From Gadus chalcogrammus (lineage: Eukaryota > Chordata > Actinopteri > Gadiformes > Gadidae), in contig NC_079420.1 in the NCBI RefSeq assembly GCF_026213295.1, positions 5,380,209 through 5,444,208 on the forward strand: 64,000 bases of DNA, given 5' to 3'. Position 1 is the first letter of the stretch, and every line of letters starts with the position of its first letter. Made by a program: the position numbers and the translations under genes. The notes beneath the pieces are model-generated. The model ran no database searches, had not been told where the DNA came from, and saw only the letters and a program-made list of their open reading frames with translations. Positions 1 through 27,361 of the stretch are shown in pieces.

Positions 1-897
1 TCAGGTGTCATCTTACATTCAAAGTAAAAGCTCTGGAAACGTATGATACCTTTATTTTGAAACGACTGAAACCGGATGCATTATCGTCACTGTTGACATG
101 GCCCAGACGCCATGGACACGTGATGCATCGAGTGCGGCGATTCAATCTGTTCCTCCACTTAAAGCTAACTCCACGAGCGTTACTGGAATAGTGTTCAGCG
201 CGAGCTCGATTCAAAACCAACATAAGAGCGACGCGCGCTGTCACCCATGTAACGGCTCTTTGTTCACGTGAATCCGTCTGAGCTGTAGTAGTAACGCTAA
301 TCTTATAAATTGGTAAGTAACGTTCGCTGGCTAACTCAATAACACATGAATACTCAGTCCCCCCGTATGGCAATATGTTGCCTCGTCGTCGGGAACAAAG
401 CGGTCTAAAGTGTGCTTAGTGACTAATGTGGACGCGCCTGTCAGTTAACGGGCTCATTTACAAGGTCAATGGGCAGAAAGAGTATGCTACGATGAGCTAA
501 GCTACACGGTTACATAACCTGTCTCACATTCACAGAAAGGTGTTTTTGCGCGGTAATTCCCCTTCACGCACCCCACATTCAGAGTATAGTTTCAGCTCTC
601 CTCCGTCACTGTGGGGCTTTTAGAATAGACTGTTCTCTTGCGCTTTGTCTGTCAGGTGGGTAGGGCGTCGTTGAACAGTCAGTCAAACGCAGCGTGTCTA
701 GGCATTTCAGGTCCCCGGCGTATGTGACCAGTCCCGGATATTTGATTTATCGCTCTTTTAAACGTGTGTCCCCTTCTGACAATCCCAGGATGCTGCCATT
801 CACTCGGGGTGGGGTTGACACGGATGACACACTGCTCAAGAACAGAGGCGAGGGGTACTGACTGAGCAGCAGTCATACCGACGTATGCGGTAGAGCC
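1..897. other. 5' flank and putative promoter/5' UTR of ptdss2
   Basis: No gene is recognised here. Open frames on either strand up to about 120 codons match no family I know and have no splice context. The last 150 bases are richer in G, C and CpG, continuing into the GC-rich first exon, as expected for a housekeeping promoter and 5' UTR. No convincing TATA box is seen. Confidence 0.4.
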
Positions 898-15546
<14,649 letters not shown>

Positions 15547-18545
15547 CGCCCCTCGGCCCCCCAGCTCAGTCACACGCACCGGAGGCAAGGCTCTGCACAG
15601 GAAGGATCATCGCGCTGGGTCAATAAAGTGTGGTGGTGGTGGTGGTGGTAGAAGCAATACTAGTAGTGGTGGTGTTGGTGGATCGGTTCTCGGGTGAGTG
15701 TGTGTGGGGGGGGGGGACGACGACGACACTATGGTGTGAGTGACACTATTGGGCTGGGCGGATGTGGGAGGGTGGACCAGGCTGTGGAAGGCACACGAAT
15801 GCGCTTGTGGTTGTTGTGCCTGAACCTGAATTTTCGAGGAGTCATTCCAAGGCTGGCTCGGCCGCTGTTGGCACCGAAATGTCGTTGGAGAGCAGGGGGG
15901 GTGGGTATGGTTTTCGTCATGCGACAGGGATTTACCTCATTGTATTTTCTTTTGTAAGTAGGGAACCATGCGGGCTTGTACACGGGAGGAAATTATTTTA
16001 TATTTTGTAATTATGTTGATTTGGATTCTTGGTGATTGAAAGTCGGGGGCTGGTGGGGTTATGGTGGTTGTTGTTCTTATAAGGATTGTTGTTGTTGATG
16101 AACATGAGCAGAGGGGACAATTGGTTACAGGAAAAAGACAGGACGTACAGTATCCATGCTCTCTCTCGCTCTCTCTCTGTCTCTCGGTCTCTTTTGCGTT
16201 ACCAATATGGAGGACCCTTTAGTTCTGTTGTGTATTGTTTTCCGACAGACCACAGAGAGAAGTTAGACCCCAGTCTTGCCATCAAGGATATCTGATTTTT
16301 CTGAATCATTGCTCCTATGCAATCTCCAATATTTGCCTGGTCGTTGATTTCCTGGGAGGCACAATGTGGAACGGGAGTGTACAAATGAACTAATTGTTAT
16401 TTTCCATCATGTTTTGTGTAATTGCAATGACCAAGTGGCTGCCCAGTAACTGACGAATTGCTTGGCTGTAAGAACAATTTAGAATTGTTTGTATTTTCTG
16501 TTTTGTTTTTGTGGTCCTCAAATCGGTGTTTATTTGTAATTTGAACATTTTCTTTTCATTTTAAATACCTTGTCAGCAGTGTTTCTCGGTCCTACATTCA
16601 CAGTTATGGTTTACACAGAGTTGATGTTCTCCGCTGTTGACGCACACTAAGCAGGGCTTTCTGCCCTTCCCATGGTCCCGATCACTTTCAGACTCCCGAG
16701 TGGAACATGGTTAAAAAACCAACGTAAACTTCTCTGGCTTTTGTTCTTGAAAAGAGGACGGCAATAGTTTGTACAATAAATTAAACCTGTGTCTTATTTA
16801 ATGGTATGTACGTAAACGTGCTTTAGGAGTGATAGCTTTGGCCGTCATGTGTAAGCGTTTTTTTAGTTTTGCTGCCTACCTTTTTTTTGGACAGGTCGAT
16901 AGTGGGCACTATATAGTTTGGCCTCAAGTCTTGTCTTAGTAAAGTTAGTCGTGAGAAGTCTGCATCGCTTTAAGGAACACATCCAGGACAATCACATGCT
17001 CATCGCTAAGCTAAATTACGGTTCTCCAGTTAGGATGTGTCGTTATGACCATACGCACTTCACTTTGTGGTTCACTGGAGGTCTGCCATGTGCTTGCTTC
17101 TGTGCCCTTCTATATGGAGTAGTTGAGCAAATCCTGGTTTTGAACTCTGACTTTGTAAACAGGCATAGTGCGTGGGATCCATTCGGTATTAAAGAGTATG
17201 GGTTGTTGGAAAGGGAGAAGGAGTCGCCATTATACTTACACTTTTTAGCTTTGCCATGCACCACCTGCGGTCAACCAAAGCTTGGAGCTCATTCTTAAGC
17301 CATACGTGATACAGGAGCCATCTTTTAACAATGAGCTGTTTTTCATTTGGATTCTTCGGTTGTGTTAAAACAAACTCATTATTAGGGTGAACGGACAGGG
17401 ACTATTGGCATAATCCTTGTCAAAGCAAAATGTAAGACTATAAGAAGGGATGCCCTGACATTGCATTAAATAGCTTTAAAAACACGAGTGGAACTAGGCA
17501 TAGCTTGAATGTGTACAGTTGCATTAAATGGGCAGTCTGGTTTTTAAATCGGAAAATTAGCAAATAGGCAAATATGAATAAAGATGCAGCAACATATAAC
17601 GTATAGCATTTGATTGGAACTTTGATTCAATGTCTACTATGCGTGGTTCTAATTGCAAGTTTGTCAGAATAAAAACAAAAAACATTGTTTTCCAAAGATT
17701 TAAAAAGGAAGGCTGTTCTACAGGTCGTTTCGCCGTTGAATAATCCGTTTTGAGCTAGTACATACCTTGTATCCTGTGTGTGTTTGTGTGTGTAACATGA
17801 ACCCAACTGCAGATCCAGTCATTGGATCGATGCCATTTATTATTTTCTAAAGGATGTAATCCAAAACTATTGTGTTCAAAGTAGTCTTTCTAGTCTTTCT
17901 CTGCTTATAGAGTTTGTAGTCAATACGTTTTAGGACGAGGTAAAGGAATCCATTTTCTTTTTAGTCTGACATGATGTATTCTGAGAGGAAGGATATTTTT
18001 TAAAGCATTTTTTTTAAGTTTACACTGGCCAAAGAAAAAGCTGCACTGTATATATTGCATAGCCATTTATTCATTACATATTTGGCCCCCTTTTTCTTTT
18101 AATAATGTGTAACTAAATAACTACAGTTTCTAAATATCTGAAGTGTCAGTCTGTGGTCGTTCTACTGTGCTGTGTAATTCTGTCCAATTGAGAATTTACA
18201 ATGTTCTAATGAGTAGACTTGGGACTGGGGATTAAATATTGAGGAATATTCCAAATTGCACTCAATATTGACTCTGATTGTCTCTGCATTGTTAGTGACT
18301 TTAAAACAGCAATTGTCTGCACTTCGTGTAATGCAACTAACTATATAGAAATGGCAATCGTGTACACAAAACAAATCCCTGGTCCCATCTCCCTGGCGAT
18401 CAGACAAGCTTAAGCTTTTTTTTTCATTTTTTTATTGCACTTGGTTAGTTACAAGTGACTGTCCTAGATGGAAATACAAATATGAAATGCTGCTGTACCT
18501 TATTTTATAATGTTTTCAATAAAATAAACAAAAACTAGGATAAAT
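15547..18545 (+). other. ptdss2: ptdss2 3' UTR with alternative polyadenylation signals
   Basis: No other gene lies on this strand until well past 18545. AATAAA occurs at 15622-15627, 16775-16780 and 18519-18524, so short and long 3' UTRs are possible. The distal part, from about 17258, is duplicated downstream of the other tmem168 units, including the terminal AATAAA context. The tail is convergent with tmem168 copy 1, whose minus-strand AATAAA at 18673-18668 lies close to the last ptdss2 signal. Confidence 0.6.
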
Positions 18546-18959
18546 TGCCTGTGGTGCCTGGACTGAAATAGTAAGTATATACTGCTTTTATGCCACATGA
18601 TGGCAGTGTATCCCACTGTATTAGGGGCCGATTGGATAAATAATTGCAAAGATTTTCAAATCAGTTTTTTATTGCATAGCGGTCTCAATTTAGTAAATGT
18701 TATTTTGAATACGCATGCAAGCCAATTACAAATAACACCCTTTTTAAAAAAAAAACGACACTCATGTGAATATAAGTCTTACAACTGCGTCTAGCGCCAA
18801 TTTGATTTCGCGAATCCCCTTAGTAAATTAACGACTTAACCAAACGTTCTGTACTCTAAAAGTAATAAAGCATACTCATCCATTCTGTTTGGGTTTTCTT
18901 TACAAACACTCTAATCTCCCTGACTCTGAAGATCCATGCCTTTAACCGAGTGCAGGGGG

Positions 18960-21900
18960 CTAGGACCTGACCAGCTTGAAGCCCTGGCCCGTGTCTAGGA
19001 TAGCGGGCGGGAACCAGTTCAGCTTGAGCCTCCGCAGGTACCGTTGGAAGACGCCGCAGCCCCAAAACACGTCCAGGCCGCAGGCCCACAGCGCCTGCCG
19101 GACCACGGGGTAGGTGACTCTGGGGAAGTAGGTCTGCCAGTGTCTGTGGACGTCGCCCTCAGTGGGCAGGTGCAGCGAGTAGTCGCCCCAGTGGTGGGAC
19201 ACACCGTAGACAGCCGACACAGGGCGGCCCGGCTCCGACCAGTGAATGTCTGCGCCCGGGTTGCAGTTGAACACCACCCAGCGGTGGGTGAAGTCCCCGA
19301 GCTGGCCGGCGTCCTGCACCTCTGGGTATGAGGCAGGCGAGAGAGTGGCGCCCTGCACCGCCACATAGAGGCCGGAGTCCTTGACACGGCCCGCCTCCTT
19401 GGTCCAGGGAAGGGCGTTTTCCACGTCAACAACCAGGATGAGACGAGAGCAGGCCCCGGCGTTCTTCTCCCGCCACCACTTGACGATCTGGTCCAGCTGC
19501 AGGGTGTCACCGCCTGGTGGATGTGACACAGGAGGAGACGACGACACGTTACGGTCTAATGAACCTCGACCTAAATACAACTACACAAGTGAGTGTAAGA
19601 GCTAAGGTACAAAACATGTATGGGCATTTCAAACGCCATTGATAATAAATAATGGATATCGTTGATACTAATGTAAAATAGTTGTGAATACAACTGGTAA
19701 AATCAGCTGAATAAGTCGATGATCAATTTATAATGATAATCAAAGCCATTTATCAAACATTTGGTGCTTAATGTTACAGTTGAACTATCATATTTGGTTC
19801 ATAGATCATTATAAAGGGAAAAGTTTACTTTTTCTTGGTCGGTAGAAGTAAGATAAAGCCTGCACATTTAGGGAACCACTTTGGACTCGTAAGTTTGATG
19901 GCATTTTCTATTGTGACAGTTTATAGTCTGATGCAATCATTTCACCAAACCACCATGATTTGGTTAAATCTTTCGGCAATTAACTTTGGAATTTAAGGAA
20001 CGCAAATAAGCAAACGATATACTTTATAGATCCACCAGCACCACAGGGCGCCTCCAATGCGTCTGGGCTTCAGTCATCACCTGCCAGAGCCCACTCCCCG
20101 GTGCGGTGCGTGTGTCCGCTGTAGTACACGACGTAGGTGTCGTGGCGCGGGCCCTCTGCCGTCCGCTGCTCAAGGAAGCTGCAAAGCTTGGCCTGCATTG
20201 CCTCCAGGCTCAGCCCGCTGGTGGAGTAGTCGCAGCCGAAGTTCCCGATCATGTGGTGGTCGAAGAAGAGCTTCACCTTGTTCAGCATGTCCATGGAGCG
20301 CTGGTTGAGCTGCTGCACCTGGTCCGGGGGCAGCAGCATGGGCTGGCCGTCGAGGCTGGATGGGAGGGGGAGGGAGGGAGGGGGGGGGGGGGGGAGGAGG
20401 AGGAGGAGACGGTGAGCAGAGGGAGGAGGCTGAGGCTGAGTTAAACTCATCAGTTCAGTCCATTGTTACAGGGTATCAATGAAATGTTGTTAGAGCAAAA
20501 CACAGAAAGGCATAAAGTTTTAGTTGTCCATGTATACATCATTAAAATCTCCATGAATCAATCACCCATTAATTTAAACATAATAACTCCCCATAAATAC
20601 AGACTCCCCACAAATACCCCACAGTCTCCCCATAAGTACCCCATAAAGTGCTTAGTGCAATAAATAGATACATCTGATGGGGGTAGGGTTGTTGGAGTGT
20701 TTTGCAGCAATGTTCATGGCTGCTCAGTTGGTTTTGGGCAGCCATGAGCTCAAAATGTATATTCAATTCATAGTGTGAATCTCCAGAATACAAAATAATC
20801 ATGTTAAAGGTTGCATAGGTGATTTGCTTTTTTGGCCATTTTTGCAAAATTACTTGAAATCCTTATCATAACCCGCTTACAGCCACTGAGTTAGAAGTAC
20901 TGACATGAAAATTAAACTTGTCAATCATCTGTGGAACGTGCAGGGCTCGAAAAACTCCAGCCAATCATATCCATTGCCACCGAGTTTCATTGGACAGTAA
21001 GTACGTCAATCAAACGGTCGTACGGCACTCCCCCTCCCCCCCTCCCCCGCGCCCCGCGCGCGACCCCTTCGTGCAGTACTCGTGACCCAGAGCTCGTGAC
21101 CCAGAGCAAGCTCCTGTTTGTTGTTATCCTGCGGTATCTACTGGAACTAGTTAATCCACATTTGGACCTAGCAGTAGAAGACAATTTCCATGGCAGACAA
21201 GACGCCACAATCCCCACCACCACCACCACCACCAGCAAAGAGAAGGAAAACTCTTTTTCAGAGAGTAATTGATAATAAAAACGCTGAAAGAGAAAAACTG
21301 AAATCAAGAATAATCCTAGGCGCTGCTTTTGAACGTTGGCGGCAACTGAAGGACGAGAAGGGTCTAAAAACCGATGCTTGTGTGGCGGTTGACCTAGTTT
21401 CAAAGTTTATACCGTTTATACTCGGTAATACCGGTGTTGAGACGAGTGTATTACTCGGTGTGAAAATGTCCACACCGCGGCAACCCTATTGAAAACCAGG
21501 ACTTCCAATACAATTATATGAAACAAACATACATTTTCTAAAAATAGTATTGATTTATGTGACCGTTTAATGTTTATAACATCTGGTGCAACCATAGCCG
21601 CGAGAACGTATTCTCAGCAGGGGGTGCTGGAAAAAAAAACCCGGCCTGCACTAGACTCGCAACTCGTCACATTGATAAAAAAGATATATAGCAGCGCAGC
21701 TCAATTACACCAGTGCATGCGCGCACAGTTGAAAATCGATCGTTGTGTTCACTTCCTTCACACCATGGTTCACATCCAGCTGCTCACAGAACAAGTTTAG
21801 CGCACCACCGCTACCCTCACACTTTTTCATATAACCTTTTTTCAGCACTAGGACATATGAGCATTAAATAAATGCTGCGTCTCAACATGCCTTGGACAGC

Positions 21901-24396
21901 AGCGAGGATGACTCGCTTTGCCACGGGCCGAAACAGTTCGGAGCGACCACAGCCAGAGCGAACACAGCGGGGCAGAGGAGTGTCAGGAAGTCTTTGGTGT
22001 AGCCTACACAGTACGGCCTATTTGCAATACTGTTTAGTGGCAATGCAGTGTTTTATTCTATGCCTTTTTATTTTCGTATATTATTTCAATTAATACAATT
22101 TATTTATTCATGAAATCAAGATCTGGTCTTCAAATCTTTTTTCCAAATATAGGTCGTATTACAATGGGGTTTGTGTTTATATTCGGACCAATACGGTACA
22201 GCGGATGCTCACATGACGTTAAGCATTTCCTGGTGCATAATGTGACGCTTCAGAACCTAAAATCCCGTTTCTCCCCGTTGATACGACAACACATAACCGG
22301 CGTTTTCAGAAATCTCCACTTTGGTTTTTAGAAATGATCGTTTTCTGTGATAAGACAGGGCCTCGGACAGGGGGTGTTGCAGCACCCCCAAAACCCCTAC
22401 TTCCCGCGGTACTGGGTGCAATTTACAGCTGAATGTAGTGCCATGTTGTTAAACGAAAACCTACGCCAGCCTGGCTCGCGCATCTCTGTTCGCGCTCGTG
22501 CATGATTGCGCGTCCAGGTACTTGGAATGGGTGGAGTCAGAGTCAGCGTTGAAGGGGAGGGGGTAGGACCATTTGAGTTGTGTATTTTCAAAATCTGCTG
22601 GCGTTTCGCAAATCGCGTACCCAACCTTTAAGTTAAGATATTTAAGCAAATCAATATAGCCCCAGTATGTTGGAAATAGCTAAAGAAGAATGAGATGTCA
22701 AATCTTCTATGAACCAATCCTTCAACTGCTTTTTCCTATACTGTTCATAGATTAAGTCATTGGCTGGCTTTCTAAAAGGTGTAGGACAGCTTATGTGTGG
22801 GCACCGACTACCTGGAATTAGTGGGGATGACCACAGCGTAGCCAACGCAGGTTCCCCCCAGACTGTTGCCCAACTCGTGGAATAGCCCGTGGAAGAGGGA
22901 CTCCAAGAGCAGCACCAGCAGGGACACACTGATGGAGAGGCTGCAGACCGACTGGGGAGAAAGACGGGGAGGCACTTTCAAGTCAGGGAAACTTCAGGCT
23001 GAAACCAAATGTGCAAAAAGGGCCCCTATTTTACCGCCAAATGTGAGTTATCAGATGTATTGACTAAGGACCTTTTGGACTGTATCAACTGGTTGATTGG
23101 AGCCACCCATCCCAAATCCGGCTGGACACTGCAATTTGTGATGTCCCCAACGTTTTGAAATGTAGACGCTTTAAATGACTCATTGACTAACCTCACAACT
23201 GGTTGTAAAATGGGGGCAAAATGCATTATATTATATGCAATAATTCAGCCTACCATCCATGCCAGAACTGCCATCATGAGGGTGGACAGCAGCGTCAATT
23301 GAACGAGGCTTTGTGAGATGAGGCAGAAGTGTCGCACGCCTTTGGATGCCATGACCTTGTCTAGACTGTTGAACCCTGACCCCTGGGCCAAGCACACTCT
23401 CTGGCAGGCGCTGATTTTGGTGTGGAAGCCCCATAAGGTGATTAAGAACACAAGGTGGATGATGCCCCAGAAGAGCATGCAGACCACGAAGGCTGGAATC
23501 ATCAGGTACAACGGCCCCCCGTCCGACAGCTTAGACGCGGCCAGAACGAGGAACGTCACCTCAACCACCAGCAGTAGGGGAAGGAGGGACAGCCGTCGCC
23601 AGCGTCCAGCCGCCAGGAACGGCTGCCAGCGCTCGGTCACAGACGAGACGCTGAAGTAGCAGTCGAGTAGAGGGTCGCACATGAGTTGGCTCAAGAAACA
23701 CGCCAAGGCAAACTGGTTGTTGGACACGTCCAGGCCCTTGATGAACAGGAATTCGCCGGCGAAGACGAAGACGAAGGCGAAAACTACTAGGTCGGGAATT
23801 GTGAGGACAGCTTTCACCCGAAAAACTACCATCAGTACCGCCAGCGCACCGACAAACACCGCCACACTCGGAGAGCTGCTGACCACGAATGACACGACGC
23901 CAAAGCCGACCAGTTCCATACGCTCCGCCGTGGTGAGGAAAGCCGGACGGTACTTTGCGCATCCGCATATCCGCTCCAGCAGAGCCCAGAGAGTTCTGAG
24001 AACCATACTAGTCAAGAGCAAGTAGTTGGTGGTCTGCTCCTTCACGCCGTGGTCGAGGGCAGGACTACCCACGAAGCACAGGAGACCCAACAGAGACCCC
24101 CGCCACAGGTGGATCAGACTTTGGCTGACTTTCTCCATGTGGAAGTAACAGTGAAGTGCAATCGCTAATCCAAGGACAACGAGGGCCAAAACGAAGATGA
24201 TGAGCATGTTGGCCTCTTGGCTGATTTCCCATCGTGCATATATCCCGAGGCAGATCGCCACCAGCAGACTGACGCGGGACAGAAGGTCCAGGGCCCGCAT
24301 GGAGGAGCGGATGGTCGCCTCTCCACGGAGCTCCTGCAGCCGGGCCATGGCTGCGCGCATGCAGTGGGTGACGCCGTAGCGCATAAAGCGGCACAT
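18960..24396 (-). CDS. tmem168: transmembrane protein 168, tandem copy 1
   Basis: Multi-pass membrane protein of poorly known function, reported at the nuclear envelope/ER in mammals. Exons in coding order: 24396-23254, 22951-22812, 20355-20081, 19513-18960; all introns are GT-AG and the join gives 703 codons plus TAG (human 697). Exon 1 encodes the N terminus MCRFMRYGV and about nine hydrophobic segments; exon 2 the last membrane segment and [20 protein letters not shown]. Exons 3 and 4 encode a soluble domain with [34 protein letters not shown] and the terminal [12 protein letters not shown]. The start is the ATG aligning with the human start; the open frame extends 15 codons further without an earlier ATG. 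Near residue 214 a GAAGAC-type coding repeat lengthens one membrane segment by four residues relative to copy 3. Intron 2 (2456 bases) contains a TTAA-flanked transposon. The frame is intact. Confidence 0.93.
20808..22627 (+). mobile_element. TTAA-flanked DNA transposon (Kolobok/piggyBac-type target site)
   Basis: A 1820-base insertion found only in tmem168 copy 1 intron 2. It is flanked by TTAA at 20804-20807 and 22628-22631, with terminal inverted repeats AGGTTGCATAGGTGATTTGC and AGGTTGGGTACGCGATTTGC. Unit 2 shows the empty site. Removing the element and one TTAA leaves a 632-base intron, against 637 in copy 2 after the same correction. A residual open frame lies at 21190-21492. TTAA duplications occur in Kolobok and piggyBac; the fish distribution and terminal AGGTTG favour Kolobok, an inference. 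Confidence 0.85.
21190..21492 (+). CDS. short open frame inside the TTAA transposon (element-encoded fragment)
   Basis: One hundred codons starting MADKTPQS, followed by a proline run, a basic KRRK patch and a helical segment with [19 protein letters not shown]. It starts with a good ATG and lies wholly within the transposon, so it is probably the first exon or remnant of an element gene rather than a host gene. I do not assign a catalytic domain, and no transposase core is visible in the rest of the insert. Confidence 0.4.
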   Translation: MADKTPQSPPPPPPPAKRRKTLFQRVIDNKNAEREKLKSRIILGAAFERWRQLKDEKGLKTDACVAVDLVSKFIPFILGNTGVETSVLLGVKMSTPRQPY

Positions 24397-26890
24397 GCCC
24401 TCTCCGTGCAGCACACGACCTCGAAGAAAACGCCGGCTCACCGTGAAAAAAAAAAGTAATTCTCTCGATTCTTACTAGGTTATGTGAGCAACCATACCAT
24501 GGCCAGCCGTTAGATCTGACAGCTCATTGGTTATCATAACCTAACTCGAATGTTGGGTTTCGTTTTTGTCGAAGGACGGAGCTATCTGATGGGACGCGCC
24601 GTGTCATTTGTGCATGTCGGGAAATTCCCCAAACCCATTTCATCATCTTTGGCAAAGTGTAATTTGTGAAGTTATATCGTGTCCTAAAGTAACTTAGGAG
24701 TACCGAAAGCTTTGGTCTGACGACATCCTTCAGGTTGGCTACAGCAAGAACGTGGAGTCAATGTTTGTCCCAAAACGTTATAACACACACGCATTAGGTT
24801 TCATAGGACACAAGCCCTGCTCTCCAGAATTGATAACGAAAAACTCTCTCAGATGCGCTCACGAGACGGCCGTGTATGATGTTACCATAAGTTATTCTTG
24901 ACTATTGAAAGTGTCTTCCCAAGGAGACAGCTCTCCCCTGGCCTCTTCCCATTTGCAACACTAAGAGCTCGTTGATATTTGGTCGGTGGCAAGATTATAT
25001 GAAAAAGGAGGCATAAAAGCACCGTTACAGCTAATTATTAGAAAATGCTTCAGTAAAAAGACTTCAATCACCACAAAGGTATTGACACGTTGAAGAACAG
25101 AGGGAGGTTAGAAAACAATTTGTTTAGATTTTTTTGTATAACTTTCGTTTTATTCAAAAACGGGTCAGGACTTGGTCAGAAACGAAAACGAAAGAAAGCG
25201 TGTGCAGATGGCGTGCTCCCTGCGTTGTTTAGGCAGAACCGATTTTCCGGTATGGTTCGGACGGGCAGTATGACTCACACATGCGGATTTATTAGTTCTT
25301 ACTGCAGTCAGGCCAGAGGCTTGACACGCAAACGGCTTCTCCGGTGCTGCAGCTAGATAGTAGGCTACTCATTCAAACCTGCGCCACCAAGTTGAATTAA
25401 TTAGTTAGGGTGGCCTGACCTGAGCCAAAGGCAAGCTCCACCACAGTTTGTGTTGGTTGTTTTTTTGTTGCAGACAAGTGTCGGATGTAGAAACAAATAG
25501 CCTATGATCTAAATAATTTTCCATCATGTAGGCTATTTCTTTTTTCTTTGATATGCCTCAAATCGGAATCGGGCCTGCTCAATCTGCAATGTGAATTGCC
25601 TTGGATAGTGGTTCTAATGCAGATGGAGGAGACAACTAATGAGACACATGACATGTAACATACTTTCTAAAAATGGAACCATTAGCACACCTTGTTCTGC
25701 AATGTCAAAATACTTTGTAAAGCATTGTTGTAATGCAAGCGGACCAATGTCAACACTGGAAGACAAATGCAACCACAAAAAAAACCCAAATAAGATCACT
25801 TTTTTTCTCGCCAGTACAGTGATAATACAGGTGATATCAGCAGATAAATTCGTATTTGCTTGCGAAAGACCAGAGGGAATGCAGTAGTTATTAAATGTGT
25901 AAAACCTATCCTGTTAACCATGCACCACCTGCGGTCATCCAAAGCTTGGAGCTCATTCTTAAGCCATACGTGATACAGGAGCCATCTTTTAACAATGAGC
26001 TGTTTTTCATTTGGATTCTTCGGTTGTGTTAAAACAAACTCATTATTAGGGTGAACGGACAGGGACTATTGGCATAATCCTTGTCAAAGCAAAATGTAAG
26101 ATTACAAGAAGGTATGCCCTGACATTAGGCCTAGGCCTAAAAACACGAGTGGAACTAGGCATCGCTTGAATGTGTACAGTTGCATTAATCAGTCTGGTTA
26201 ATCCCATGATTAGATTTAGAAGTCTAAAAAAGGAACCTAATAACTTGATGTCAACTGGTTTTAAATTGGAAAAATTTGATAAAATGGATAAATCGTGTAC
26301 ACAAAACAAAGCCCTGGTCCCGTCTCCTTGGCGATCAGACAAGCTTAAGCTTTTCTTTTTTTTTTTCACTTGGTTAGTTACAAGTGACTGTCCTAGATGG
26401 AGATACAAATATGAAATGCTGCTGTACCTTATTTTATAATGTTTTCAATAAAATAAAGGATAAATTGCCTGTGGTGCCTGGACTGAAAAAGTAAGTAGGC
26501 CTATTTAGCCTACTGCTTTTATGCCACATGGTGGCAGTTTATCCCACTGTATTAGGGGCCGATTGGATAAATAATTGCAGAGATTTTCAAATCAGTTTTT
26601 TATTGCATTGCGGTCTCAATTTAGTAAATGTCATTTTGAATATGCATGCAAGCCAATTACAAATAACACCCTTTAAAAAAAAAAAAAGACACTCATGTGA
26701 ATATAAGTCTTAGAACTGCGTCTAGCGCCAATCTCAATTCGCGAATCCCCTTCTTAAATTAACAACCAAACGTTCTGTACTCCAAGTAATAAAGCATACT
26801 CATTCATTCTGTTTGAGTTTTCTTTACAAACACTATAATCTCCCTGACTCGGAAGATCCATGCCTTTAACCGAGTGCAGGGGGCTAGGAC

Positions 26891-27360
26891 CATAGACATA
26901 GCAATGCATAGACGGAGCATTGGCTGCTGGGACGCAAGAAATACGGCCGCCATCTTGGAGTGGTCAACCGGGAGCAGCAACAGCAGCAGAAACAGGATGC
27001 CGGGCTGTTGTTCAGCGTATTCCTGCTCAAATCGGCGGACCATCCACAATAGGAATCGGGGGATTACTTTTCACAAGTAAGATTTGACATTACCGTACTA
27101 TTGCTATAATTGGTATTGAATAATAAAACACGCCAAACCATGTGGCCTTTATCATAGCTACACGTATGACAAAAAACCGCATGAAAATCAGTGGTATTCA
27201 GTGAGGTATGATTAATTAAATGCGCTGACAGTTCATTGCTCCAGCCAAACGGATTACACTGAGTGGAGCGGATGACCACTCCAAGATGGCGGCCCCGCGT
27301 CTCGTCGGCGCCAGTAGGCGGTAGCATTCGATGCTCCGTCTATCATATAAGATGTCTATG
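26891..27360. mobile_element. hAT-like non-autonomous transposon at the tmem168-2 stop codon
   Basis: A 470-base insertion absent from copies 1 and 3. Ends are CATAGACATA and its inverse, TGTCTATG. A further inverted match (TAGACGGAGCAT, CCATCTTGGAGTGGTC and their complements) runs about 90 bases inward on each side. Flanked by an 8-base duplication GCTAGGAC at 26883-26890 and 27361-27368. Eight-base duplications are typical of hAT elements. No transposase is encoded. Confidence 0.8.
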
Positions 27361-27361
27361 G

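Larger units (their letters stand above)
17258..25920. repeat. segmental duplication unit 1 (ptdss2 3' UTR tail plus tmem168 copy 1)
   Basis: Starts with TGCACCACCTGCGGTCAACC inside the ptdss2 3' UTR and runs through tmem168 copy 1 and its 5' flank to CCTATCCTGTTAACCA at about 25920. There it abuts the next TGCACCACCTGCGG directly. The same order of blocks recurs in unit 2 (25919-33412) and in truncated form in unit 3 (42808-51000). The 5' flank 24460-25920 holds no gene; an inverted CCAAT box lies about 140 bases upstream of the start codon (24540-24536 on the minus strand). Confidence 0.85.
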
